Below, in pieces: positions 1 through 5,220 of a stretch of DNA of 5,220 nucleotides. The DNA is from Paracoccaceae bacterium (GTDB lineage Bacteria > Pseudomonadota > Alphaproteobacteria > Rhodobacterales > Rhodobacteraceae), in the NCBI GenBank assembly GCA_007128865.1, contig SKWP01000458.1, positions 1 to 5,220 of the forward strand, given 5' to 3'. The notes beneath the pieces are model-generated. The model was not told the DNA's origin. It made no database searches and worked only from the letters and a program-made list of their open reading frames with translations. Every line of letters starts with the position of its first letter. The stretch's first letter is position 1. The position numbers were made by a program, and so were the translations under genes.

Positions 1-10
1 ACGTTGCAAT

Positions 11-60
11 GCGCCCTCCCGCCCGAAGGGTCGGGCGCGGCCCGGGCTGGTCGCCCGGGC
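11..60. repeat. GC-rich palindromic element, copy 1
   Basis: Two adjacent inverted repeats are visible. GCGCCC (11-16) pairs with GGGCGC (33-38). GCCCGGGC (40-47) pairs perfectly with GCCCGGGC (53-60) around the 5-base loop TGGTC. The 15-mer TCGGGCGCGGCCCGG at 31-45 recurs exactly at 258-272, and CCCGCCCGA at 18-26 recurs at 240-248, so this element is related to the one at 232-286. It resembles REP-type extragenic palindromes. A role in termination or mRNA 3'-end protection is possible but not shown, and no T-run flanks it. Confidence 0.5.
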
Positions 61-231
61 GGAACCTGTGGCGGGCGTGGTGCGGAACGGTTTCCCGGGC
101 TCGATTGCCAGGACAGGCAGGCGGGAGATTTCTTCATCAGGCTGACAAGGACTCGGTGAGGGTGATAGCGTGGGGGTCGTTGGGGGGCCGCAATGCCGGG
201 CAGAGCGGAGATTGCCCGAAGGCGCGACACA

Positions 232-286
232 GGGCCGCGCCCGCCCGAGCGGGGCGGTCGGGCGCGGCCCGGCGGCGCTGCGCGCC
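232..286. repeat. GC-rich palindromic element, copy 2 (REP-like)
   Basis: A perfect 12-bp inverted repeat (GGGCCGCGCCCG at 232-243, CGGGCGCGGCCC at 259-270) encloses 15 bases. A competing inner hairpin is possible: CCGCCC (241-246) with GGGCGG (252-257). A second small stem follows directly: GGCGC (274-278), loop TGC, GCGCC (282-286). The exact 15-mer shared with copy 1 spans 258-272. A tandem of palindromes between genes is typical of REP-like repeats. From its position it could also be the 3' boundary of the tauR transcript. No T-tract is seen on either side, so a canonical intrinsic terminator is not supported. Confidence 0.55.
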
Positions 287-348
287 TTGATTCCGGGCAG
301 GAAGGCATGGGGCAGGCCGCGTGCTCCGGGCTCTTCATTCCCGCCCCC

Positions 349-1824
349 CTACCCCATCGCCTCGGCCAGCCGCCGCATGCCTTCGGGGATGCGTTCGGCG
401 GCGATGGAGGAAAAGGCGATGCGGTAGAAGTGGCGCGGGGCGTCCTCGCCATCGCCAAAGAACGGCTGGCCGGGTTCGATCAGCACGCTGCGGTGGCGCA
501 GCAGGCCAGCCAGCGCGGTGCAGTCGGTGCCCTCCGGCGCGCGCATCCACAGGCTGGAGCCGCCGCCGTCCTCGCGCCCGGCCACCGTCAGCCCGTGTTC
601 GGCGACCGCCGCCCGCATCAGGCGCCGCCGTTCGGCATAGACCCGCCCCATCCTCCGCAGCAGGCTGTCGTAATGGCCCAGCGACAGGTAATAGGCCGCG
701 GCGCGCTGGGTCAGCCCCGGCGGATGGCGCAGCACCGTGGCGCGCAGCGCCCTTGCCTCGCGGATGAAGGCCTCGGCCCCCACCATGAAGCCCAGCCGAA
801 GCCCCGGAAACAGCGACTTGGAAAAGCTGCCGACATGGATAACCCGCCCCGCGCCGTCGAGCGATTTCAGTGCCGGCAGCGGCCGGCCGGTTTCGTCGAT
901 GTGAAACTCGTAGTCATCCTCGACGATCAGGAAATCCTCGGCCGCCGCCCGCGCCAGCAGTGCCCGCCGCGCCGCCATCGGCATCGCCGCGCCGGTGGGG
1001 CAATGGTGGCTGGGGGTGCAGAACAGCACGTCGGTGCCCTCTGGCAGCCGCCCGGGCTCCAGCCCGTCGCCCCCCACCGGCATCGCCTGCACCCGGCACC
1101 GGGTCTGGCCGAGGATGTCGTGCAGCCCCGGATAGCCCGGCACCTCGATCGCCGCGGTGCGCCGCTGGTTCAGCAGCAGTTGCGCCGCCAGCCACAGCGC
1201 GTTCTGTGCGCCCAGCGTGATGAGGATTTCCTCGGGCCGGGCCAGGATACCCCGCCGCGGCAGGGTGTGGCGGGCGATGTAGTCGACCAGCCCCTCGTCA
1301 TCGCGTTCGAAGCTGTCGTCGGTCAGGCTGTGAAAATGCCGCTGGCCCAGCGCCATCATCGTGCAGGCGCGCCAGTTGACATGATCAAACAGCGCCGGGT
1401 CTGCCTGCCCGTAGACGAAGGGATAGCGGAAATCCCGCCAGTTCAGCGGCTTGCGGATACCAAGCCCCCTGCCCTGCCGGGCGCCAAGCGCGCGTGTCCA
1501 GTCCACCCGTTCGGCGGGCTCGGCATCGGCGGCGGTTCGGTGCGGGGTGAACCGGGGCCGCGGCCGCGGTGCGGTTTCGGAAATGAAATATCCCGAACGG
1601 CCGCGCGCGGTCAGATAATCCTCGGCGACCAGCTCGCCATAGGCCAGCGTCACGGTGATCCGGCTGACCCCGAGATGCGCGGCCAGCCTGCGCGACGACG
1701 GCATCCGTTCGCCGGGGCGCAGATGGCCGGCAAGGATCGCCTCGGCAACCATGCCGCGGATCTGGGTCTGCAGGGTGCCGCCCCTGGCCGGGTCCAGCCT
1801 GAAAACATCGATCGGTATTGCCAT
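349..1824 (-). CDS. tauR: MocR-family (GntR/aminotransferase-like) regulator, probable taurine regulator TauR
   Basis: A 491-residue cytoplasmic regulator with the two-part MocR architecture. Residues ~13-82 are a GntR winged helix (RPGERMPSSRRLAAHLGVSRITV at 36-58 is the HTH core), followed by a Pro/Arg-rich linker (~85-125) and a fold-type I aminotransferase-like domain (~130-491). PLP-site residues are visible: TPSHHCPTG (270-278), EDDYEF (302-307, whose Asp should contact the PLP ring nitrogen), GSFSKSLFPGLRLG with the Schiff-base lysine K336, and YRIAFS with R468 as likely carboxylate ligand. The domain therefore looks able to bind PLP. The length is normal for MocR proteins. The start at 1824 is chosen because the winged helix begins about 13 residues in, with GGAAG a few bases upstream. 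Its divergence from a taurine:pyruvate aminotransferase matches R. capsulatus TauR, a taurine-responsive activator of tpa. The family assignment is firm; the taurine specificity comes mainly from context. Confidence 0.88.
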   Translation of the reverse strand: MAIPIDVFRLDPARGGTLQTQIRGMVAEAILAGHLRPGERMPSSRRLAAHLGVSRITVTLAYGELVAEDYLTARGRSGYFISETAPRPRPRFTPHRTAADAEPAERVDWTRALGARQGRGLGIRKPLNWRDFRYPFVYGQADPALFDHVNWRACTMMALGQRHFHSLTDDSFERDDEGLVDYIARHTLPRRGILARPEEILITLGAQNALWLAAQLLLNQRRTAAIEVPGYPGLHDILGQTRCRVQAMPVGGDGLEPGRLPEGTDVLFCTPSHHCPTGAAMPMAARRALLARAAAEDFLIVEDDYEFHIDETGRPLPALKSLDGAGRVIHVGSFSKSLFPGLRLGFMVGAEAFIREARALRATVLRHPPGLTQRAAAYYLSLGHYDSLLRRMGRVYAERRRLMRAAVAEHGLTVAGREDGGGSSLWMRAPEGTDCTALAGLLRHRSVLIEPGQPFFGDGEDAPRHFYRIAFSSIAAERIPEGMRRLAEAMG

Positions 1825-1866
1825 CGCTCGCTTCCGGTCGGCATTACGTCCCCAGCATAGCAGATT

Positions 1867-1900
1867 CTGGACTCAGGAAACCCCTATCTCTGGCCCTATC
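1867..1900. promoter_or_regulatory. Putative TauR operator: three degenerate direct repeats in the tauR-tpa gap
   Basis: The divergent gap 1825-1976 contains CTGGACTCAG (1867-1876), AAACCCCTAT (1878-1887) and CTGGCCCTAT (1890-1899), starting 11 and 12 bases apart, about one helical turn. The first and third each match 8 of 10 positions of CTGGACYTAA, a TauR repeat I recall from published work. The second is related only through its CCCTAT end. CCCTATC occurs twice (1882-1888, 1894-1900). R. capsulatus TauR is reported to bind direct repeats upstream of tpa. The array lies 77-110 bases upstream of the tpa ATG, reasonable for an activator. An 8-bp inverted pair, CCCCAGCA (1850-1857) and TGCTGGGG (1912-1919), brackets it and may be chance. 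A possible tpa -10 is CAGCAT at 1929-1934; no good -35 is seen, consistent with activator dependence. Confidence 0.45.
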
Positions 1901-1976
1901 ACGGGCAGGTGTGCTGGGGCAGTGTGCGCAGCATCCCAGCCCGGCCCGCAGCGCCGGGCCAGTCCCGAGGTGTTCC

Positions 1977-3359
1977 ATGACCGCTCCCTTCCAGCCCAAC
2001 GACCTCAGCGATGTGGTTGCCGCCGACCGCGCCCATGTCTGGCACCACATCACCCAGCACAAGCCGTTCGAAACGGTCGATCCCCGCATCATCGTCGAAG
2101 GCCGCGGCCTGCGCATGTGGGATGCCACCGGCCGCGAGACGCTGGATGCGGTTTCGGGCGGGGTCTGGACGGTCAACGTCGGCTACGGGCGCGAAACCAT
2201 CGCCGATGCGGTGCGCGACCAGCTTGTGCGGCTGAATTTCTTCGGTGGCTATCTGGGCACCGTGCCGGCGGCGCAGTTTGCCGAACGGCTGATTGCGAAA
2301 ATGCCGGGGATGAGCCGCGTCTTCTATTCCTCGTCGGGGTCCGAGGCCAACGAAAAGGCCTACAAGATGGTCCGCCAGATCGCCCACCGGGTGCATGGCG
2401 GGCGCAAGTGGAAGATCCTCTACCGCGAGCGTGACTATCACGGCACCACCATCGGCGCGCTGGCCTCCTGCGGGCAGGAACAGCGCAAGGCCCAGTACGG
2501 CCCCTTCCCCGATGGCTTCGTTTCGGTTCCGCATTGCCTCGAATACCGCAGCCAGTGGGGCGCGGTGCCCGATTACGGCATCCGCGCCGCCGATGCCATC
2601 GAAGAGGTCATCCTGCGCGAGGGCCCCGATACCGTCGGCGCCATCATCCTCGAACCGGTCACCGCCGGCGGCGGTGTCATCACCCCGCCCGAGGGCTACT
2701 GGCAGCGGGTGCAGGAAATCTGCCGCAAGCACAATGTCCTGCTGATCATCGACGAGGTCGTCTGCGGCGTCGGGCGCACCGGGGCGTGGTTCGGGCATCA
2801 TCATTACGACGTGAAGCCCGACATCGTGACCATGGCCAAGGGCGTGGCCTCGGGCTATGCGGCGATATCCTGCACCGTGACCACCGAAGCCGTGTTCGAG
2901 ATGTTCAAGGACGACAGCGATCCGCTGAACTATTTCCGCGATATCTCGACCTATGGCGGTTGCACCGCAGGGCCGGCCGCGGCGCTCGAGAACATGCGCA
3001 TCATCGAGGACGAAAAGCTTCTGGAAAACACCCGGGCCATGGGTGCACGGCTGATGGAACGGCTGCACGAGCTGGCCGAACGCCACCCGGCCATCGGGCA
3101 GGTGCGCGGCAAGGGGCTGTTCTGCGGCGCCGAGCTGGTGGCCGACCGCAACACCCGCGAGCCGCTGCCCGAGGCACAGGTGGCCGCCGTCGTCGGCGCC
3201 ACGCTGGCCCGCGGTGTCCAGATCGGGATGACCAACCGCTCGATACCGGGGCTGAACAACACGCTCTGCCTCAGCCCGGCGCTGGTGGTGACCGAGGCCG
3301 AGATCGACCAGATTGCCGATGCCATCGACGGCGCGTTGACCGAGGTCACGGGAGGCTAG
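1977..3359 (+). CDS. tpa: Taurine:pyruvate aminotransferase (class III, PLP-dependent)
   Basis: A 460-residue cytosolic omega-aminotransferase. The likely reaction is taurine + pyruvate to sulfoacetaldehyde + L-alanine, the first step in using taurine as carbon, nitrogen or sulfur source. Class III features are in order: SGGVWTVNVGYG (60-71), the PLP-phosphate loop SSSGSEANEKA (118-128), DYHGTT (153-158), LEPV (225-228), IIDEVVCGVGRTG (257-269, with D259 contacting the PLP nitrogen) and TMAKGVASGY with Schiff-base K288, then QVRGKGLFCGAEL (375-387) in the small domain. Length fits the family. The start is the ATG at 1977, preceded by GAGG (1967-1970) with 6-base spacing; the frame opens further upstream, but that would run through the operator region. 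The gene diverges from tauR and converges on fabD. Close relatives act on beta-alanine or other omega-amines; the adjacent tauR-like regulator favours taurine. Confidence 0.87.
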   Translation: MTAPFQPNDLSDVVAADRAHVWHHITQHKPFETVDPRIIVEGRGLRMWDATGRETLDAVSGGVWTVNVGYGRETIADAVRDQLVRLNFFGGYLGTVPAAQFAERLIAKMPGMSRVFYSSSGSEANEKAYKMVRQIAHRVHGGRKWKILYRERDYHGTTIGALASCGQEQRKAQYGPFPDGFVSVPHCLEYRSQWGAVPDYGIRAADAIEEVILREGPDTVGAIILEPVTAGGGVITPPEGYWQRVQEICRKHNVLLIIDEVVCGVGRTGAWFGHHHYDVKPDIVTMAKGVASGYAAISCTVTTEAVFEMFKDDSDPLNYFRDISTYGGCTAGPAAALENMRIIEDEKLLENTRAMGARLMERLHELAERHPAIGQVRGKGLFCGAELVADRNTREPLPEAQVAAVVGATLARGVQIGMTNRSIPGLNNTLCLSPALVVTEAEIDQIADAIDGALTEVTGG

Positions 3360-3471
3360 TGTTGGCCGCCTGACGGAAAAAGGTTCCCGGCGGCAGCACG
3401 GCGGCCCTTGCGGACGGTCGGCGGGATATGGACACAGGGCAAGGGTGGGGTGCCGGGTCCGGTTTCGGCCG
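3360..3471. other. Convergent intergenic region between tpa and fabD
   Basis: A 112-base gap where two converging genes end. A weak inverted repeat is present (GCCGCC at 3365-3370 with GGCGGC at 3389-3394, 18-base loop; alternatively GGCCGCC at 3364-3370 with GGCGGCC at 3400-3406). The only A/T run is AAAAA (3377-3381), which lies inside the loop rather than after a stem. I therefore see no clear intrinsic terminator for either gene, and some transcript overlap is possible. Confidence 0.5.
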
Positions 3472-4422
3472 TCAGCCCGCCGGCAATGCGGCGCGCAGAT
3501 CCTCGGGCGTGCCGATGGATACGGTTGCGGCTTGCGGGGCGATGCGGCGTACCATGCCCGACAGCGCCTTGCCGGCGCCGACCTCCCAGAATTCGCCGAC
3601 GCCCTGCCCGGCCATCCAGGCAACGCTTTCGCGCCAGCGCACCCGGCCGGTGACCTGTGCAACCAGCAGGGCGCGGATTTCCTCGGGGTCGGTCACCGCG
3701 GCGGCGCGCAGATTGGCGACCACCGGCACCGATGGCGCCTTGATCTGCACCGATGCCAGCGCCTCGGCCATGGCGCGGGCGGCGGGTTCCATCAGCGCGC
3801 AATGAAACGGCGCCGAAACCGGCAGCGCCAGCGCCCGCTTTGCCCCGGCGGCACGGGCATTTTCGATCACATGGGCGACAGCCGCGGCACTGCCCGAAAC
3901 CACCACCTGCGCCGGGTCGTTGTCATTGGCGGCTTCGCAGACGCCGCCGGTCGCCGCGGCGGCATCGCCAGCCAGCCGTTCGACCGCGCCGACGTCGAGG
4001 CCAAGCACCGCGGCCATGGCGCCTTCGCCCACCGGCACCGCCGCCTGCATCGCCTGGCCCCGCAGCCGCAACAGCCGCGCGGTATCGGCAAGGCTGAGCG
4101 CCCCGGCAGCGGCGAGTGCCGAATATTCGCCCAGCGAATGCCCGGCAACAAAGGCCGCATCGGTGACAGCCACCCCTTCGGCGGCCAGCGCCGCCATCCC
4201 TGCCAGCGATGTGGCCATCAGCGCCGGCTGGGCATTGGCGGTCAGCGTCAGCTCGGCCGCGTCGCCTTCCCAGATCAGGGCCGAAAGCGGCTGGCCCAGC
4301 GCGTCGTCCACGGCTTCGAACACCGCGCGCGCCTCGGGCCATGTGTCGGCCAGGGCCCGGCCCATGCCGATGGTCTGGGCGCCCTGCCCCGGAAAGATGA
4401 ACGCCCGCAACGGCGATGTCAT
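3472..4422 (-). CDS. fabD: Malonyl-CoA:ACP transacylase FabD
   Basis: A 316-residue cytosolic enzyme that moves malonyl from CoA to acyl carrier protein, supplying the elongation unit of type II fatty-acid synthesis. Motifs: FPGQGAQTIGMGR (10-22, with Q13 of the oxyanion region), GHSLGEYSALAAAG (94-107) with nucleophile S96, RLRGQAMQ (119-126) with R121 for the malonyl carboxylate, ANDNDPAQVVVSG (165-177), and SAPFHCALM (203-211) with catalytic H207. Length is normal and all key residues are present. The start is the ATG at 4422-4420, where the FabD N-terminus begins, with a strong AAGGAAGG (complement of 4428-4435) 5 bases upstream. The frame also opens at 4500, but that extension (residues rich in Arg/Ala/Thr) is unlike the family. 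fabG, the usual downstream neighbour, is absent because tpa converges from that side. Whether this is the sole fabD copy cannot be seen here. Confidence 0.95.
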   Translation of the reverse strand: MTSPLRAFIFPGQGAQTIGMGRALADTWPEARAVFEAVDDALGQPLSALIWEGDAAELTLTANAQPALMATSLAGMAALAAEGVAVTDAAFVAGHSLGEYSALAAAGALSLADTARLLRLRGQAMQAAVPVGEGAMAAVLGLDVGAVERLAGDAAAATGGVCEAANDNDPAQVVVSGSAAAVAHVIENARAAGAKRALALPVSAPFHCALMEPAARAMAEALASVQIKAPSVPVVANLRAAAVTDPEEIRALLVAQVTGRVRWRESVAWMAGQGVGEFWEVGAGKALSGMVRRIAPQAATVSIGTPEDLRAALPAG

Positions 4423-4487
4423 GGCTGCCTTCCTTCTGTCCGTTGAACACGTCCGCACGCGCCGCAGGCCGGCGCGAATCGGGCGCG

Positions 4488-4516
4488 ATGCTGTGGCCAT
4501 ACGCCGCCGGGCGCAA
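4488..4516 (-). promoter_or_regulatory. Tentative sigma-70-type promoter for fabD
   Basis: Reading the minus strand, TTGCGC (4516-4511) and CAGCAT (4493-4488) are separated by 17 bases, 66 bases upstream of the fabD ATG. The TTG start of the -35 fits alphaproteobacterial promoters, which often conserve only TTG there; the -10 matches TATAAT at 3 of 6 positions. In such GC-rich DNA this may be chance. It is offered only because fabD must have a promoter in this gap if the hairpin at 4524-4553 ends the upstream transcript. Confidence 0.22.
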
Positions 4517-4523
4517 GACGCAG

Positions 4524-4553
4524 GCGCCCCGCGGCCTGATGGCGGCGGGGCGC
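4524..4553 (-). terminator. Strong hairpin after the repeat-domain gene, probable terminator
   Basis: GCGCCCCGC (4524-4532) pairs perfectly with GCGGGGCGC (4545-4553). Beyond one G-G mismatch, three more pairs (4534-4536 with 4541-4543) close on a TGAT tetraloop. The hairpin lies 25 bases beyond the stop codon of the minus-strand gene ending at 4579 and before fabD, so it probably ends that gene's transcript and separates the two units. The minus-strand sequence after it (CTGCGTCTTGCG) has only a poor T-tract, so termination could be partial or Rho-assisted. Confidence 0.55.
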
Positions 4554-4578
4554 GCTGGTGTTTCGGGGTTTGCCGGGG

Positions 4579-5220
4579 TCAGCAATCGGGGCGAATGATA
4601 TCCCAGATGCCGACCTCGCCCGTGGACAGGGTGATGATCGAGGTTCCGGTGGTGCCGCAGGGCGGCGGGTCGGCGCGCAGCTGGGTACCCCAGCTTGGCA
4701 CCTGGCCCGAGGATGCATGGCCGTTGGCGGTCTGGAGCGTGGGGTTGCCGTCGCCGGTCATCTCGAAATCGGCGGGCACGGCAAAGGGCAGGTCATTGGC
4801 CCCCAGCCAGGGCGAAAAGACGTGGCCGCTGTAATGCGGGTGGATCGTGGTGGCAGGGATCACGAAATCCGGATTGGCGGGAATGTTGCCCTGTGCGGCG
4901 GCATTTCCGGGGTTGGGCAGGGCGTTGGGGTCATGCAGCCGGTGCACGGTAAAGCTGGCCCGCCAGAACCCGTTGCCGATGTCCAGGATCACCGTATGGC
5001 TTTCGCCGGCCAGCGGCACATCGACCCGGATATTCGTGCCCCAGCGAATATTTCCGCTGGATTGCTGCTGACCGTTGACTGCCTGTGCCGTCGGGTTGCC
5101 GGGGCCGGTGACGGTGAAGGGCATGGCACTGGGAAGGACATTGCCCAGATCGATCCAGGACGAAACCGCCGTTGTCGCCCAGCCGTGGTGGTCGATCACC
5201 AGATCGGGAAAGACGTAATC
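4579..5220 (-). CDS. Unrecognised tandem-domain protein, C-terminal 213 residues (5' end outside window)
   Basis: I do not recognise this protein. The frame is open through the right edge of the window, so only the C-terminal 213 residues are visible; an apparent GTG start at 5199 is not credible because the upstream codons (DYVFPDL) are part of the repeat. Two copies of one domain are visible (residues 1-94 and 118-210, numbered from the edge). They share the order DxVxP, IxxH, W, NxLPxAxP, FxxTGxGNPTxQxxNG, WGTxxRxD and a final W..R, joined by a 23-residue Asn/Pro/Ala-rich linker. No membrane span is visible. Two cysteines occur, C188 and the last residue C213, which could form a disulfide if the protein is exported. 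The Gly/Asn/Thr/Trp-rich pattern suggests beta-rich, possibly extracellular binding domains (inference). Three 60-base lines of the gene count to 62, 63 and 67% GC, against 70% in a tpa line and 80% in a fabD line. It ends in TGA, 156 bases before the fabD start. Confidence 0.75.
   Translation of the reverse strand, partial: DYVFPDLVIDHHGWATTAVSSWIDLGNVLPSAMPFTVTGPGNPTAQAVNGQQQSSGNIRWGTNIRVDVPLAGESHTVILDIGNGFWRASFTVHRLHDPNALPNPGNAAAQGNIPANPDFVIPATTIHPHYSGHVFSPWLGANDLPFAVPADFEMTGDGNPTLQTANGHASSGQVPSWGTQLRADPPPCGTTGTSIITLSTGEVGIWDIIRPDC
4591..4869 (-). repeat. Protein repeat unit B (C-terminal copy)
   Basis: Encodes residues 118-210, about 117 residues after unit A. Landmarks are DFVIP (118-122), TIHPH (125-129), W138, NDLPFAVP (142-149), MTGDGNPTLQTANG (154-167), WGTQLRAD (177-184), C188, W206 and R210, followed by the terminal PDC. 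Small one- to two-residue shifts around W138-F152 and a divergent end separate it from unit A. The shared DNA segment GGTTGCCG at 4743-4750 and 5094-5101 encodes part of the GNPT motif in each unit. Confidence 0.75.
4939..5220 (-). repeat. Protein repeat unit A (N-terminal copy visible)
   Basis: Encodes residues 1-94 of the visible C-terminal part. Landmarks are DYVFP (1-5), VIDHH (8-12), W22, NVLPSAMPF (27-35), TGPGNPTAQAVNG (38-50), WGTNIRVD (60-67), LDIG (79-82) and W86. It may begin before the window edge. Over the ungapped 33-residue core (35-67 against 152-184 of unit B) I count 16 identities, which makes duplication clear. Confidence 0.75.

Larger units (their letters stand above)
1..348. 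other. Non-coding stretch downstream of tauR
   Basis: I find no supportable gene here on either strand. The open frames that cross it are Arg/Gly/Ala/Pro-rich, lack a convincing ribosome binding site and look like the by-product of GC-rich palindromic DNA. The stretch holds two related palindromic elements (11-60 and 232-286) separated by about 170 bases of less structured sequence. In R. capsulatus the taurine cluster is tpa-tauR-xsc, so xsc might be expected near here, but no part of it is recognisable in these 348 bases. No T-rich terminator tail follows tauR; the 232-286 hairpins lie 63-117 bases beyond its stop and may serve that role. Confidence 0.6.

Noticed and set aside
9..290. 93-residue open frame on the plus strand
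   Set aside because: It is Arg/Ala/Gly-rich, runs through both palindromic elements, has no ribosome binding site before its ATG and resembles no protein I know.
193..1860. 555-codon open frame on the plus strand
   Set aside because: It lies antisense to tauR, whose motifs are clear. Long antisense frames are common in GC-rich genes with G/C-biased third positions, and the translation is Pro/Arg/His/Gln-rich.
1818..1976. N-terminal extension of Tpa from a start at 1818
   Set aside because: It would begin inside the 5' end of tauR and run through the operator region; the ATG at 1977 has a good GAGG site and gives a normal-length protein.
1899..3662. 587-codon open frame on the minus strand
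   Set aside because: It is antisense to tpa and overlaps the end of fabD; its composition is that of a reverse-strand shadow with no recognisable motif.
4120..4129. 10-bp palindrome CGAATATTCG
   Set aside because: It lies inside fabD, encodes an ordinary part of the protein (residues ~98-101, GEYS), and is likely chance.
1977..4422. Functional coupling of taurine breakdown to fatty-acid synthesis (tpa next to fabD)
   Set aside because: The genes are convergent with separate promoters, and the neighbourhood alone does not support a shared pathway.
4423..4500. 26-residue N-terminal extension of FabD from a start at 4500
   Set aside because: The FabD family begins just before the FPGQG motif, and the ATG at 4422 has a strong ribosome binding site at 5-base spacing; the extension has no family match.
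5041..5060. Inverted repeat CCAGCG/CGCTGG with an 8-base spacer
   Set aside because: It lies within the repeat-domain coding region, has only 6 pairs and no supporting context.
1..5220. tRNA, rRNA, CRISPR array, insertion sequence or phage genes
   Set aside because: None is seen: no cloverleaf-like sequence, no regularly spaced short repeats, no transposase or phage motifs in any plausible frame.

Overview
The window looks like chromosomal DNA of a GC-rich alphaproteobacterium, most likely Rhodobacterales (Rhodobacter/Paracoccus-like). The grounds are the very high GC with strong G/C bias at third codon positions, a divergent tauR-tpa taurine pair of the type described in Rhodobacter capsulatus, and a FabD with an 'ANDNDPAQVVVSG' stretch that I associate with this order. 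The taxonomic call is inference from these proteins, not from a marker gene.

Layout, left to right. Positions 1-348 hold no gene I can support; they carry two related GC-rich palindromic elements sharing a 15-bp exact repeat. A MocR-type regulator (GntR winged helix plus an aminotransferase-like domain, probable TauR) lies on the minus strand at 349-1824. The 152-bp divergent gap 1825-1976 has three degenerate direct repeats about one helical turn apart, a plausible TauR operator. A taurine:pyruvate aminotransferase (probable Tpa) follows on the plus strand at 1977-3359. After a 112-bp convergent gap, malonyl-CoA:ACP transacylase FabD is on the minus strand at 3472-4422. Upstream of fabD is a 156-bp gap with a strong hairpin, probably the terminator of the next gene. 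Last is the 3' part of an unrecognised minus-strand gene (4579 to beyond 5220), encoding at least two tandem copies of a roughly 94-residue domain.

How the genes fit together. tauR and tpa form a regulatory unit: in R. capsulatus TauR activates tpa in response to taurine, and Tpa converts taurine plus pyruvate to sulfoacetaldehyde plus alanine. The usual next enzyme, sulfoacetaldehyde acetyltransferase (xsc), is not in the window. fabD is essential fatty-acid synthesis and has no visible link to taurine; its usual partner fabG is not immediately downstream, because tpa converges on it. The repeat-domain gene is the least explained item: it is less GC-rich than its neighbours, and its conserved motifs (GNPTxQxxNG, WGTxxRxD) match no family I can name.

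I see no tRNA, rRNA, CRISPR array, insertion sequence or phage gene. The most unusual items are the unrecognised tandem-domain protein and the palindromic elements next to tauR.
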